From positions 17,002-81,001 of the forward strand of contig JANJWS010000085.1 in NCBI GenBank assembly GCA_024709425.1: a stretch of 64,000 nucleotides of DNA, in the 5' to 3' direction. Positions 46,415-55,456 of this stretch are shown piece after piece (the first letter of the stretch is position 1; each line of letters begins with the position of its first letter). Position numbers and translations under genes: made by a program. The notes under the pieces were generated by a model. The model was not told where the DNA came from. It did no database searches and was given only the letters and a program-made list of their open reading frames with translations. The stretch is from Thiobacillus sp. Its GTDB lineage: Bacteria > Pseudomonadota > Gammaproteobacteria > Burkholderiales > Thiobacillaceae.

Positions 46415-48337
46415 TCAGGGCCTGAAGCGCCGCACTGCCTGGCTCAGTGCGGTCGTCGTCATCGAATCGGCACCATAGCGCAATCCGATATAGAGGTGCG
46501 TGATGTGGTCGATCCGTGGCGCGAGGTCAGGCCGCAGGCAAGCCGCGCGCTTGGCGAAATCAGCCGGCCCCTCTTGCGGTGCGCGTACGATGCCATGACG
46601 CGCCAGCCGCCTGCAGAACACACCGTAAGCCTCCTGCACCGGGTCGGCCCCGCGCCGCGGTGCGTGCCACAGCATCCACAGGGCGAGCCCCATAAGCAGT
46701 GTGGATGTCCCCAGAATCAGGGCGACCGTCATGCCTCGCCATGAGGCTAGTGAGTGATGGAAGCGTGACAGAAAGCTGCGCTGCCGTTCGTGTCCATAGC
46801 CCAGTATCCACTGGTTCCAGTTGTTGTTGACGAGGTCCCATGCCATCCGTGCGCGCTGCAGCCAGGCGGCATCGAGTTGCGCCATGGCGAGTGGCAACTC
46901 GGCCTCGGGCAGGGCGGCGGCAATTCCCTGCTCGATCCGGTCCGGCGAAACGGCAGCGGTGGGATCGACGCGTACCCATCCTTCCTGCTCCAGCCATACT
47001 TCAGCCCAGGCATGGGCGTCCGATTGACGCACGATGAGGTAATCGCCGAGTGGGTTCATCTCGCCGCCCTGGTAGCCTGTCACCACGCGGGCCGGCACAC
47101 CGGCGGCGCGCATCAGGAAAACGAAGGCACCGGCGTAGTGTTCGCAGAAGCCACGCAGCGTGCCGAACAGGAAATCGTCAACCGCATGTTCTCCCAGGCG
47201 TGGCGGGTCGAGCGTGTAGTAGAAACGTTCATTGCGGAAATGCGCGAGCGCTGCATCGACGATGGCACGTGGGCGGGCGTGTGTGTGGCGCCAGCGATCA
47301 GCCAGTGCATGTGCGCGCGGGTTGCTTCCGGCAGGCAGGTAAAGGGCGCGTCGACGCTCGCCCTCGCCAGCGTCGACGCCGAGCCGGTAGCTGGGGTGGG
47401 ATGTAAGGAGGTAACGCATCCGGTGCTGCACGCGCGATTGCGAGAGAATCTGCATGTCATGGCTGGCGCGACTTGATGGCGGCAGCGAGGCAGGCAGTTC
47501 AAGTGCGAACAGCCAGTGCTCGTTATGCGGTTCCAGTGTGAGCGTGTAGTGCAGCGGCTCACCCAGCAGCACGAGCTGCGGCGGTGCGTCACTCATCGGC
47601 GTGCGCGTCGACCAGGTTCGACCGTCGTAGTCCCACAGCACCGGACCGCGCCAGTATCGTGCACCCGGGTCCGGTGGCTGGCCGTTGAACTGAACCCTGA
47701 ACGCGATTGCCTCGGAGCGGATCAACTGGCTGATGCTGCCCGGCGACATGCTGTCCGACAGCCCGGTCACGCCGGCGTAGGCGTCCTTGGGCAGGCCCCA
47801 CAAGGGCGCCACCCGCGGGAAAAACACGAAGAGCAGCAGCATCACGGGAATCGCCTGGGCGAGCAAGCTTCCGGCGAGACGGAAGCGCGGGCGCAATGCG
47901 AGCCCATGATTGACATCATTGTAGGCAATCATGGTGGTGGTGGTCAGCCACACGACCAGCAACAGGTAGAGCGCGATCGGAATCGACTGCGAATAGAGAA
48001 AGCCCGTGATGACGAGGAAGTAACTCAGGAAGAGCACTATCATCGTGTCGCGCGGTGACTTCATCTCCAGGAGTTTCAGCGCGATCATGGCGACCAGCAG
48101 CGTGACACCGGCATCGCGCCCGAGCAGGGTGTGATAGTGTCCGACAATGCCCCCGGTGACGATGGCGGTGAGCGCGAACAGCGACACCTTGTTCGGTAGT
48201 TTCGTTCTGCCGCGTTCGACGGCGACGCGCCAAAGCCCGATCGCCACGCACAGCGGCCCCACCCATAGTGGCAGGTGGCCGAGGTGTGGTGCGATCGCCA
48301 GCGCGAGCGAGGCGAGCAGCCAGTAGAGCTTGTTCAT
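46415..48337 (-). CDS. Transglutaminase-like membrane protein (TgpA/DUF3488 type)
   Basis: The 640-residue protein has at least six N-terminal spans (residues 5-180), a periplasmic transglutaminase-core domain with the triad Cys398 (GFCEHYAG), His442 (DAHAW) and Asp458 (VDPT), and a last span near residue 550 followed by a cytoplasmic helical tail (DUF4129-like). TgpA is essential in Pseudomonas aeruginosa but its substrate is unknown. The start at 48337 overlaps the DUF58 stop by four bases, and moxR-DUF58-tgpA is a conserved trio. Confidence 0.92.
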   Translation of the reverse strand: MNKLYWLLASLALAIAPHLGHLPLWVGPLCVAIGLWRVAVERGRTKLPNKVSLFALTAIVTGGIVGHYHTLLGRDAGVTLLVAMIALKLLEMKSPRDTMIVLFLSYFLVITGFLYSQSIPIALYLLLVVWLTTTTMIAYNDVNHGLALRPRFRLAGSLLAQAIPVMLLLFVFFPRVAPLWGLPKDAYAGVTGLSDSMSPGSISQLIRSEAIAFRVQFNGQPPDPGARYWRGPVLWDYDGRTWSTRTPMSDAPPQLVLLGEPLHYTLTLEPHNEHWLFALELPASLPPSSRASHDMQILSQSRVQHRMRYLLTSHPSYRLGVDAGEGERRRALYLPAGSNPRAHALADRWRHTHARPRAIVDAALAHFRNERFYYTLDPPRLGEHAVDDFLFGTLRGFCEHYAGAFVFLMRAAGVPARVVTGYQGGEMNPLGDYLIVRQSDAHAWAEVWLEQEGWVRVDPTAAVSPDRIEQGIAAALPEAELPLAMAQLDAAWLQRARMAWDLVNNNWNQWILGYGHERQRSFLSRFHHSLASWRGMTVALILGTSTLLMGLALWMLWHAPRRGADPVQEAYGVFCRRLARHGIVRAPQEGPADFAKRAACLRPDLAPRIDHITHLYIGLRYGADSMTTTALSQAVRRFRP

Positions 48338-49320
48338 CGGCCGAACATCGCCAGCGCTTCCAGGCACTGGCGGCGGTGGTCTTCACCCGCGCCGGGCGCG
48401 AGCGTGCGGTCGGGCAGGCGCAGGCCGTAGCGCTGCCCGGCGGCGTCGGCGTCGAGCACCCAGCGCGTCAGGCGCGACAGGCGCGCCTCGGCGTCGAGCC
48501 CGGCGAGCGCATCCCAGTCCAGCCACACGTCCTGCTGCGCTTCGCCGGCGAACTGCTTGGTGAGCATGCCCTGTTCGCGCGCGACCGCCTTCCACGCCAC
48601 CTGGCGCAGCGACTCGCCGGCGTGCCAGGTGCGCAGGCCGGTGAAATCCTCGTGCCCTTCGCCGTGGCTGCGCCCCGACCCGGCCTCGGCGCGCGTCACC
48701 GGCAGCGGCAGCGCCTCCGGCGCCGGGTGCGGATATACCAGGCAGCGCATGTCCAGGTCCAGGTGCGTCCAGGCGCGAAAGAGGCCGAGCGGAAACGTGG
48801 TGAAGAGCGTGAAGCTCGGCGCCTGCAGCAGGCCGCGCGTGGTGGCGGGGAGTGCAAAGCCGAGGCAGGCCGACGCGTGCGGCGCGAAGTCGACGACGTC
48901 TCCCGCCGCATCACCCGCCTTGAGGCCGATGGCATAGCGGGACAGCGTGCCGGCGTTGTCGAGGCAGACCTCGAAGCGCGCGTCCTGCCCGGCGAACACC
49001 GGCGTGCTGCGACCGGCGCGTACCGTGAGTTTCGCCAGATTGCGCCAGGTGTGAAGGATCGACACCACCGCCAGGCTGCCGAGCAAAAAGGTGAGCACGA
49101 AACCCATGCTGTTGGCGTAGTTGATCGAGCCGAGCAGCATCACCCCCAGCATCACGGCGAAGATGAGCCCGGGGCGGGTCGGCAGCACGTAGATGCGGCG
49201 CTGGGTGAGCGTGACCGGTGCGGCGTCCGGCGCCGGCCGCAGCACCTGCCGCAGGAATGCGGTGGCGCGCGACGGCCGGTTCGCGAGCCCCGCCGCCACG
49301 CGCTGCGCCAGCTTGGCCAT
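48334..49320 (-). CDS. DUF58 domain protein
   Basis: The 328-residue protein has two spans (about residues 35-80) and then a DUF58 domain with the typical FTGLRTWHAGESLRQVAWK and LTKQF pattern, a von Willebrand A-related fold without a full metal site. The ATG at 49320 follows the moxR stop by one base; the long arginine/cysteine-rich frame upstream is not coding. It probably works with the MoxR ATPase on a membrane target shared with the transglutaminase-like protein. Confidence 0.9.
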   Translation of the reverse strand: MAKLAQRVAAGLANRPSRATAFLRQVLRPAPDAAPVTLTQRRIYVLPTRPGLIFAVMLGVMLLGSINYANSMGFVLTFLLGSLAVVSILHTWRNLAKLTVRAGRSTPVFAGQDARFEVCLDNAGTLSRYAIGLKAGDAAGDVVDFAPHASACLGFALPATTRGLLQAPSFTLFTTFPLGLFRAWTHLDLDMRCLVYPHPAPEALPLPVTRAEAGSGRSHGEGHEDFTGLRTWHAGESLRQVAWKAVAREQGMLTKQFAGEAQQDVWLDWDALAGLDAEARLSRLTRWVLDADAAGQRYGLRLPDRTLAPGAGEDHRRQCLEALAMFGR

Positions 49321-49321
49321 C

Positions 49322-50242
49322 TCAGGGAATGGGCACCGCCGCGAGCAGGTGCGCCACCAGCGCGGCGCCACTGTCGCCGCTGGATTCGCCGCTGCCGTGC
49401 AGGCGATGCCCCGCCACCGCCGGCAGCACCGCCTGCACGTCTTCCGGCAGCACCGCATCGCGCCCTTCGATCAGCGCCCACGCCTGCGCCGCGTGCAGCA
49501 GCGCCAGCGCCGCGCGTGGGGAGAGGCCGTTGAGGTAGCGCGGCGAGTGGCGCGTGTACGCGAGCAGCGCCTGGATGTAGTCGAGCAGCGCGTCGGACGC
49601 GAACACCGCACTCGCCGCGCGCTGCAGCGCGTCCAGCTCCGCCAGCGAGAGCGCGGGTGTCAGCTCGGCCACCAGCTCGCGCCGGTCCTTGCCCTGCAGC
49701 AGCGCGCGCTCCGCCCGCGTGTCCGGATAGCCCAGCTCGATGCGCATCAGGAAGCGGTCGAGCTGCGATTCCGGCAGCGGAAACGTGCCCACCTGGTAGG
49801 CCGGGTTCTGCGTCGCGATCACGAAGAAGGGCTCCGGCAGCGCGCGCGTCTCGCCCTCCACCGTCACCTGGTGCTCCTCCATCGCCTCCAGCAGCGCGCT
49901 CTGCGTCTTCGGCGTCGCGCGGTTGATCTCGTCAGCGAGAATCATGCGCGTGAACACCGGGCCGGGATGGAACTTGAAGCTCGCGCTGTCGCGGTCGTAC
50001 ACCGACACCCCGAGAATGTCCGCCGGCAACAGGTCGCTGGTGAACTGGATGCGCTGGAAATCCAGCCCAAGCGTCTTCGCGAGTACATGCGCCAGCGTCG
50101 TCTTGCCCACGCCGGGCAGATCCTCGATCAGCAGATGCCCGCGCGCCAGCAGGCAGGCCAGCGCCAGGCGGATCTGCCGGTCCTTGCCGAGGATGACCTG
50201 CGAGACCTGGTCGATAGCGGGCTGGATGCGGGGGTGGATCAT
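49322..50242 (-). CDS. MoxR-family AAA+ ATPase
   Basis: The 306-residue ATPase has Walker A GVGKTT (residues 44-49), Walker B ILADEINRA, sensor 1 in FVIATQNP and the MoxR pattern LPEAQLDRF (here LPESQLDRF). MoxR proteins act as chaperones for complexes that include DUF58/vWA proteins. The ATG at 50242 was chosen because the 21 residues upstream are proline-rich and atypical. First gene of the trio. Confidence 0.92.
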   Translation of the reverse strand: MIHPRIQPAIDQVSQVILGKDRQIRLALACLLARGHLLIEDLPGVGKTTLAHVLAKTLGLDFQRIQFTSDLLPADILGVSVYDRDSASFKFHPGPVFTRMILADEINRATPKTQSALLEAMEEHQVTVEGETRALPEPFFVIATQNPAYQVGTFPLPESQLDRFLMRIELGYPDTRAERALLQGKDRRELVAELTPALSLAELDALQRAASAVFASDALLDYIQALLAYTRHSPRYLNGLSPRAALALLHAAQAWALIEGRDAVLPEDVQAVLPAVAGHRLHGSGESSGDSGAALVAHLLAAVPIP

Positions 50243-50717
50243 GGCAGGGCCTGCGGGTGACGAAGGGGTGATGGGTGTGTTTACGGCACGTGGTGGCGCA
50301 GGCATTAGGTGTGCAGCACCATGGAATTAGATGTGTAAGGGCGCATGCGTTCCCTGAAGGGGGCGGCGAACGATCACCGCCAATTGACTGGATTTTCGGG
50401 GGAACAGGGCAATCCGTCCGCAAGATGAAGCGGAAATGCGACGATGTGACGATCAGCGTGTCATGTTCGACCTTCGTGTCGGTGCAGTTGATTGGCCCGT
50501 GCAGCGCACGTTGCCGACGTTGAGGCTGTATCGTGCGTGAGAGACCGCTTTGCGTGCGCGGTGAGGGAGGCATCCGCCTCAAGTTGGCCTGCGAGGGAAA
50601 TGGAAGCGGCGATTCGCGGCACGCATCGAACTTGGGGGCGCAGTCGTTCGGGCTTCGGCAGCGAGTCGGCAGATCGAGAGAGCGTAGCATGACGTTTCGG
50701 CGACATGGGAATAGAGC
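50243..50717. other. 475-bp gap without a recognisable gene
   Basis: Between moxR and the small membrane protein gene I see no convincing coding region, no tRNA and no clear repeat. The base composition is less GC-rich than the flanks in places, and it presumably holds the moxR promoter, but no well-spaced -35/-10 pair is evident. Confidence 0.6.
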
Positions 50718-51095
50718 ATGTTAGAACGCAAAGGCGAAAAGATTGGCTGGACGTGGGGCTGGATTGGCGGTTTCCTGTGGGTTGCAATCGTCGGAATGAT
50801 ATTTCTGGCCCAAGGAAGGATCGCTGCAGGATGCACCGGCTTACTGGTTTTCGTCGCGGCCATCTGGACGACACGCCGCTTCGCACCGTGGCGCCATCCG
50901 ACCACACCCTACTGGCGACTTTACCTGGGGCTGTACCTCCTCCTCTTGTTGACGATACTTTGGGCGATCTGGGCATTCGGGGGTTTACGCGACGAACAAT
51001 TTAATGGTTGGATGCTGCTCTGGTTGCTACCGATCCTGACGCCCATGTTCATCAATGGCCGGAAGATCTGGGCCGAAGGGGAGCCGCGCGCATAG
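50718..51095 (+). CDS. Small membrane protein, unknown
   Basis: I do not recognise this 125-residue protein. It has four hydrophobic segments (about residues 14-32, 36-50, 66-86, 97-111), is rich in tryptophan, and has short charged ends (MLERKGEKIG at the start). No catalytic motif is visible. It lies in the accessory patch between the moxR group and the pdh operon, on the opposite strand to both. Confidence 0.6.
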   Translation: MLERKGEKIGWTWGWIGGFLWVAIVGMIFLAQGRIAAGCTGLLVFVAAIWTTRRFAPWRHPTTPYWRLYLGLYLLLLLTILWAIWAFGGLRDEQFNGWMLLWLLPILTPMFINGRKIWAEGEPRA

Positions 51096-51106
51096 CAGGA
51101 GGGTTC

Positions 51107-51127
51107 AAAAAAATAGGGTCAGACACC
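51107..51127. repeat. Short motif resembling RAYT-associated termini
   Basis: An A-run followed by TAGGGTCAGACACC occurs 11 bp after the small membrane protein gene. I associate this word, in its reverse form GGTGTCTGACCC, with the flanks of IS200-like REP-associated transposase genes in proteobacteria. No transposase is present, so it would be a remnant. Confidence 0.35.
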
Positions 51128-51170
51128 ATTGAATCCTGTCCCGCCGTCGCGTGGCGCGGTATGCGACGAT

Positions 51171-51467
51171 TCAAATAAGCGTCACGGCTGCGAGCCACCC
51201 GGCGGCGATGGCGCTGGCGGGGAAATCGCGATGCGGCGAGCGCCATACCGCGGCGAACAGGAAAACGTTGTAGGGCAGGGGTGCGAAGTGCAGCGCAACG
51301 GCCACCGCAGCATGGGTGCCCTGGACCATGACGGCGAGGGCGAGGACGGTGGCGACGATATTGATCAGGGTGCCGACGCCGAGCATGTCGCGCCAGAGCA
51401 GGACGGCCAAGGGAACCTGGCCATGCCAGCGGTGCGCGAAGAAATTGCCGAATGCCGTCGACTTCAT
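51171..51467 (-). CDS. Small membrane protein, unknown
   Basis: This 98-residue protein is not recognised. The hydrophobic parts (about residues 13-60 and 66-98) give perhaps three membrane spans; HRWHGQVPLAVLLWRDMLGVGT and the closing AAGWLAAVTLI are its clearest stretches. The ATG at 51467 was preferred to a longer frame beginning at 51563, which overlaps the PIN gene on the same strand. Whether it is expressed is uncertain. Confidence 0.5.
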   Translation of the reverse strand: MKSTAFGNFFAHRWHGQVPLAVLLWRDMLGVGTLINIVATVLALAVMVQGTHAAVAVALHFAPLPYNVFLFAAVWRSPHRDFPASAIAAGWLAAVTLI

Positions 51468-51540
51468 TGCAAAAAACAAAAATGGGATGAAAAGAAATGG
51501 GGCCTGCAGCTCGCATGGATTCAGTGGACTCGCGTTCCCT

Positions 51541-51978
51541 TCAACATGATGCTGGCCAGGCAACGTCTAACCCCAACACCCTCGCGGCTTTATTGAGCCG
51601 GTTATCGAAGCAGCTGAACGCCACGCCGCCGGGCGCGACGGTGAGAATCTCGCAGGCGGCGGCCAACTGGACGCTGTCGTAGCCGCGTAGCGCGAAGGTC
51701 TCGGCAAGCTCGCCTGCGCGTTCGACCACGGCCTGAGTAACTTCGACGACGAAGAAGTGCGGCCAATCACGGGCCAGGGCCTGACGTGCGGCGATGATGG
51801 CGGGTTCGTCAGCGGCGACTTCACGGGCACGGCGCGCTAATGCCGCACAAGCCTCGGCCCAGGCAATGCGACACACTGCGACGGTTTCGGCCTTGGCAAC
51901 GGAAGCGTGGACGGCTGGGCTGTCGGCTTCGATGATGTAGAGCTTGACCAGCGCGGAGGTGTCGAGAAACAGGATCAC
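51541..51978 (-). CDS. PIN-domain toxin (VapC-like)
   Basis: The 145-residue protein is a PIN-fold ribonuclease: FLDTSALVKLY near the N-terminus with the first catalytic Asp, Glu in AWAEAC, and Asp in YDSVQLA and CFDNRL. Toxins of this family cleave RNA, often initiator tRNA or 23S rRNA. I chose GTG at 51978, seven bases after the antitoxin stop, because it gives the standard VILFLDTS start; an upstream ATG at 52053 would overlap the antitoxin gene. Confidence 0.85.
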   Translation of the reverse strand: MILFLDTSALVKLYIIEADSPAVHASVAKAETVAVCRIAWAEACAALARRAREVAADEPAIIAARQALARDWPHFFVVEVTQAVVERAGELAETFALRGYDSVQLAAACEILTVAPGGVAFSCFDNRLNKAARVLGLDVAWPASC

Positions 51979-51985
51979 TACCGCG

Positions 51986-52249
51986 CTACCCGCGATCGTC
52001 CAACACAAGCCTGGATACGGGCGTGCCGCCCTGCGAAAGGGCGATGTGCGCACCCTGCGGCTTGTGGCCGTCCCATTGCGCGGCGCCTCGGGCGATCAAT
52101 TCGCCCAGGGCCGGCGAGCCAGATTCGGGAATACCAGTGACGCGGGCAACGACACGGCGGTGGGAAGTGATTTCCAGCGCGGTGCCTTGGCGAGCCTGAG
52201 CCAGGTAGCGTGACAGATGGGCTTTCAGTGCCCGGATGGATACTTGCAT
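51986..52249 (-). CDS. Phd/YefM-type antitoxin
   Basis: The 87-residue protein has the Phd fold start QVSIRALKAHLSRYLAQAR, then the TSHRRVVARVTGIP strand region that mediates dimerisation and DNA binding; the C-terminal 40 residues would bind the toxin. The ATG at 52249 has GGGG six bases upstream. An AT-rich stretch just upstream (52262-52300) is a likely autoregulated promoter. It pairs with the PIN toxin that follows. Confidence 0.82.
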   Translation of the reverse strand: MQVSIRALKAHLSRYLAQARQGTALEITSHRRVVARVTGIPESGSPALGELIARGAAQWDGHKPQGAHIALSQGGTPVSRLVLDDRG

Positions 52250-52426
52250 TTGTGGCCCCAAAGTTATGGTGTTCGATAAAAATGTAGTCCCATATTACGG
52301 ATGGGTCAATTCGGGTTGAGCGAGTGCTGATTGGGGATCGCAGGTGCACCAACGACAAGGGCCGCAATCGCGGCCCGTGTCTTGGGTGCTTCGAACGTTT
52401 ACTTCTTCGCCGTCCGCCGCCAACCC

Positions 52427-55400
52427 TTATTTCTTCGCCGTGCGGCGAAGGCGGTTCAACAACCGCCGCGCCAGCTCGCCGAACAGCTCGGTCTGCGTGG
52501 GGTGGGGGAAGATCGCCTTCGCGACCTGGGTCAGCGTCATCTCGCCCGCCACCATCATCACGCCGGTGCCGATCAGGGTGTCGGTATGGTCGGCAAGGAA
52601 GTGCACGCCGATGATGCGGCCGGTGGCCTTGTCGGCGACGAGCTTGATCATGCCCTCGGTCTCGCCGGTGATCATCGCCTTGGCGTCGATGCTCATCGGC
52701 ATCTTGGCTTCGACCGCGTCGATGCCCTTGGCCTTGGCTTGCGCCACGGAGAGACCGACGAAGCCGGCCTGTGGGCGCGAGAAGGTGACGGCGCAGTCGC
52801 GGTCCTGGTCGTATTCGCCGCCGTGGCCGAGCAGGTTGGACGCGGCGACGCGGCCCTGCGTCGCGGCGGTGTGGGCGAGCATGTAGCCGCCGATGACGTC
52901 GCCGACCGCGAAGATGTGCGGCACGCTGGTCTGGCAGCGGGCGTTGACCTTGATCGCCGCGCCGTCGAGTTCGATGTCGAGCTTGTCCAGATTCAGCTTG
53001 CTGGTGTCGGGGCGTTTGCCGGTCGCCATCAGCACGACGTCGCAGTCGAACACGGATTCGACACCCTCCTTGTTCGCATAGCGCAATTTCATTGCGCCGG
53101 GCGTGCCGGAGACTTCGTTGATGGCGGCGCTGGTGACCACGGTGATCTCCTTCTCCAGCGCGGCGATCAGCGTCTTGCCGATCTCCTCCTCGATCTCGCC
53201 GAGGATGCGGTCGTGGCGTTCGAGCATCAGCACATCGGTGCCGAAGTCGCGGAAGATCTGCGCCATCTCGACGCCGATGACGCCGCCGCCGACGATGCCG
53301 AGTTTCTTCGGCGGGGTGGTGAGGTGCCAGATGGTGTCGGAGGTGACGACGCCACCGGAGGCCAGGTTCTCGCGCGCGCCGGGGATTGGCGGCACGAAGG
53401 CGGGGGCGCCGGTGGCGATGACCGCGGCGCCGAAGCTGACGGTGTACGGCTCGCCTTCGACCGGGGTGATCTTCAGCGTGTGGGCGTCGACGAATTCGCC
53501 GAAGCCCTCGCGCACGTCGATCTTCATGCCCTTGTCGGCTTTCAGCGCCATGTCGCCGCGGCTGGATTGCACCCAGCGGCGGTGTTTCTCGACCTGTTCC
53601 CAGTTGAGCCTGGGGCTGCCGGTGCCGTCGACGCCCATTTCGGCGTCGTGCGCGCGGTTGCGGATGGCATCCGCCGCGGCGCGCCAGGCCTTCGACGGGA
53701 TGCAGCCGCGCCACAGGCATTCGCCGCCGGGGAAGGGTTCGTTGTTGACCATCATGACCTTGATGCCGTGCTCGGCGAGGTCGCGCGCGCAATCCTCGCC
53801 GCCGGGGCCGCCGCCGACGACGACGACCGGGAAGTCCCAGTTGCCTTCGGGGATCGGCGAGACGGCCGGTGCAGCATGGCTGGCCGGTGCGGCGGCAGCC
53901 GCAGCGACGCTCCCTGCCCCCTGAATCCCGACCCCTGATCCCTCACCGGCCATCCAGGCGTCGGGGGCTTCGATGGTCTGCTTCAGCGTGGCGAGATACA
54001 GCGCGACGTCGGCGCCATTCAGTACGCGGTGGTCACCGGTGATGGTGAAGGGCGTGCCCTGCGGACCGTTGGCGGCGATGGCGAGGATCGCGGCAATGCC
54101 GGGGGTGGGGATCGCGGTGAAATGCGACACGCCCAGCATGCCCATGTTGGAAATGGTGAAGGTCGGGTTGGCGTACTCGGCGGGCGCGAGCTTGCGCACG
54201 CGCGCACGCTCGACGAGGCCTGTCCAGTCGCCCTGCAGCGCTGCCAATGACTTCTTCTCGATGCCGTGCAGGATGGGTACCACGAGGCCGCCGTCGTTCG
54301 ACATCACGGCGACGCCGAAGTCGTGGTTGGCGCGCTCGACCAGCTTGTCGACCGGCTGGTAGGCCCAGTTCATGCGCGGGAACTTCGCCATCGCGACCGA
54401 GCAGGCCTTGGCGATCGCCACCGTCACCGAGACCTTGTTCGCCTTGGCGGCGGCAGTGAGTTTCGAGGTGTCGATGTTCACCGTGACGTTGAAGGTCGGC
54501 AGCGTGAGCGACGCGGTCATCGCGTGGCTGACGGCCTTTTCCATCGAAGTCATGGCGCGGCCCTGGCCGGGGACGTCGACCTGCGGCAGCGAGTGCGCGA
54601 CTTCGGCCATGCTCGGGCGCGCGCGCGCCACGTCGGCGGCGACGATGACGCCCGACGGGCCGCTGCCGGCGAGCCCGGCGATGTTTACGCCGAGCTGGCC
54701 CGCGACCTTGCGGGCGTAGGGCGAAGCGGGACGGCCCGGCACGCGCGCGACCGGCGGCTGGCTGCCGCCGACGGCGACCGGCGCGGGCGGGGCCTTGGGC
54801 AGGGGAATGGTGGGCTGCCTGTCGGCCGCGTGCGGCGCGACCTTGTGGGTGTCCTTGACCTTGTGGTCGGCGGCAATCGTCACGCCGGTGTCGTTGGTCT
54901 TGGAAGCGTCGTCGACGATGAAGGCCATCGGATGGCCGACCTCGACGACGCTGCCGACGTCGGCAATGGGACCGGAGAGGAAACCATCCTGGAACACCTC
55001 GACGTCCATGATGGCCTTGTCGGTCTCGACCGTGGCGACGATGTCGCCGCGCTTGATCGCGTCGCCCGGCTGCTTCTCCCAGGTGACGACCACGCCTTCG
55101 GTCATGGTGTCGGACAACTGCGGCATCACGATCGGCGTGCCGGCGTGGTGCGGGATCATCTCGGTCTGGGCTTTCTCTTCCACTACCTCGTCAGCGGCGA
55201 TGGCGACGTCACCCGGCGTGTCGGAGATGTAGCCCATCGCGGCACCGACGGCGATCGTCGCGCCGACGTCGGCGAGCGGACCGGCGAGATAGCCGGCCTT
55301 GAACACCTCGACGTCCATGATGGCCTTGTCGGTTTCCACCGTGGCGACGATGTCGCCGCGCTCGACCTTGTCGCCCGGCTGCTTCTCCCAGGTGACGACC

Positions 55401-55456
55401 ACGCCCTCGGTCATGGTGTCCGAGAGCTGGGGCATGGTAATGGCGTAGTGGTTCAT
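52427..55456 (-). CDS. Fused pyruvate dehydrogenase E2-E3 (dihydrolipoyl acetyltransferase-dihydrolipoamide dehydrogenase)
   Basis: The 1009-residue chain has two lipoyl domains (Lys44 and Lys147 in ETDKAIMDVE), a peripheral subunit-binding domain (SPYARKVAGQLGVNI, 245-259), the acyltransferase domain with His476 in GDHRVLNGAD (the canonical Asp at 480 is Asn), a linker at about 503-540, and a full E3 flavoprotein with GGGPGGEDCA, redox cysteines Cys580/Cys585 (CLWRGC) and the C-terminal HPTQTE. The two lipoyl domains share long identical stretches. A heptad repeat array (53911-53945) encodes residues of the linker. Another array lies directly upstream of the ATG, which has no purine-rich ribosome site. 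E2 and E3 are normally separate genes. Confidence 0.92.
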   Translation of the reverse strand: MNHYAITMPQLSDTMTEGVVVTWEKQPGDKVERGDIVATVETDKAIMDVEVFKAGYLAGPLADVGATIAVGAAMGYISDTPGDVAIAADEVVEEKAQTEMIPHHAGTPIVMPQLSDTMTEGVVVTWEKQPGDAIKRGDIVATVETDKAIMDVEVFQDGFLSGPIADVGSVVEVGHPMAFIVDDASKTNDTGVTIAADHKVKDTHKVAPHAADRQPTIPLPKAPPAPVAVGGSQPPVARVPGRPASPYARKVAGQLGVNIAGLAGSGPSGVIVAADVARARPSMAEVAHSLPQVDVPGQGRAMTSMEKAVSHAMTASLTLPTFNVTVNIDTSKLTAAAKANKVSVTVAIAKACSVAMAKFPRMNWAYQPVDKLVERANHDFGVAVMSNDGGLVVPILHGIEKKSLAALQGDWTGLVERARVRKLAPAEYANPTFTISNMGMLGVSHFTAIPTPGIAAILAIAANGPQGTPFTITGDHRVLNGADVALYLATLKQTIEAPDAWMAGEGSGVGIQGAGSVAAAAAAPASHAAPAVSPIPEGNWDFPVVVVGGGPGGEDCARDLAEHGIKVMMVNNEPFPGGECLWRGCIPSKAWRAAADAIRNRAHDAEMGVDGTGSPRLNWEQVEKHRRWVQSSRGDMALKADKGMKIDVREGFGEFVDAHTLKITPVEGEPYTVSFGAAVIATGAPAFVPPIPGARENLASGGVVTSDTIWHLTTPPKKLGIVGGGVIGVEMAQIFRDFGTDVLMLERHDRILGEIEEEIGKTLIAALEKEITVVTSAAINEVSGTPGAMKLRYANKEGVESVFDCDVVLMATGKRPDTSKLNLDKLDIELDGAAIKVNARCQTSVPHIFAVGDVIGGYMLAHTAATQGRVAASNLLGHGGEYDQDRDCAVTFSRPQAGFVGLSVAQAKAKGIDAVEAKMPMSIDAKAMITGETEGMIKLVADKATGRIIGVHFLADHTDTLIGTGVMMVAGEMTLTQVAKAIFPHPTQTELFGELARRLLNRLRRTAKK
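53911..53945 (-). repeat. Heptad array A, inside the E2-E3 linker
   Basis: Read on the minus strand, five heptads fill exactly 35 bp: variants of TCAGGGG, with TCGGGAT in the centre and GCAGGGA at the end. It has the same unit order as array C upstream of the four-helix gene. It encodes about 12 residues (GSGVGIQGAG) between the E2 and E3 parts. Confidence 0.8.

Noticed and set aside
50243..50717. Short open frames in the moxR upstream gap as genes
   Set aside because: They are under 90 codons, lack ribosome sites and show no recognisable pattern.
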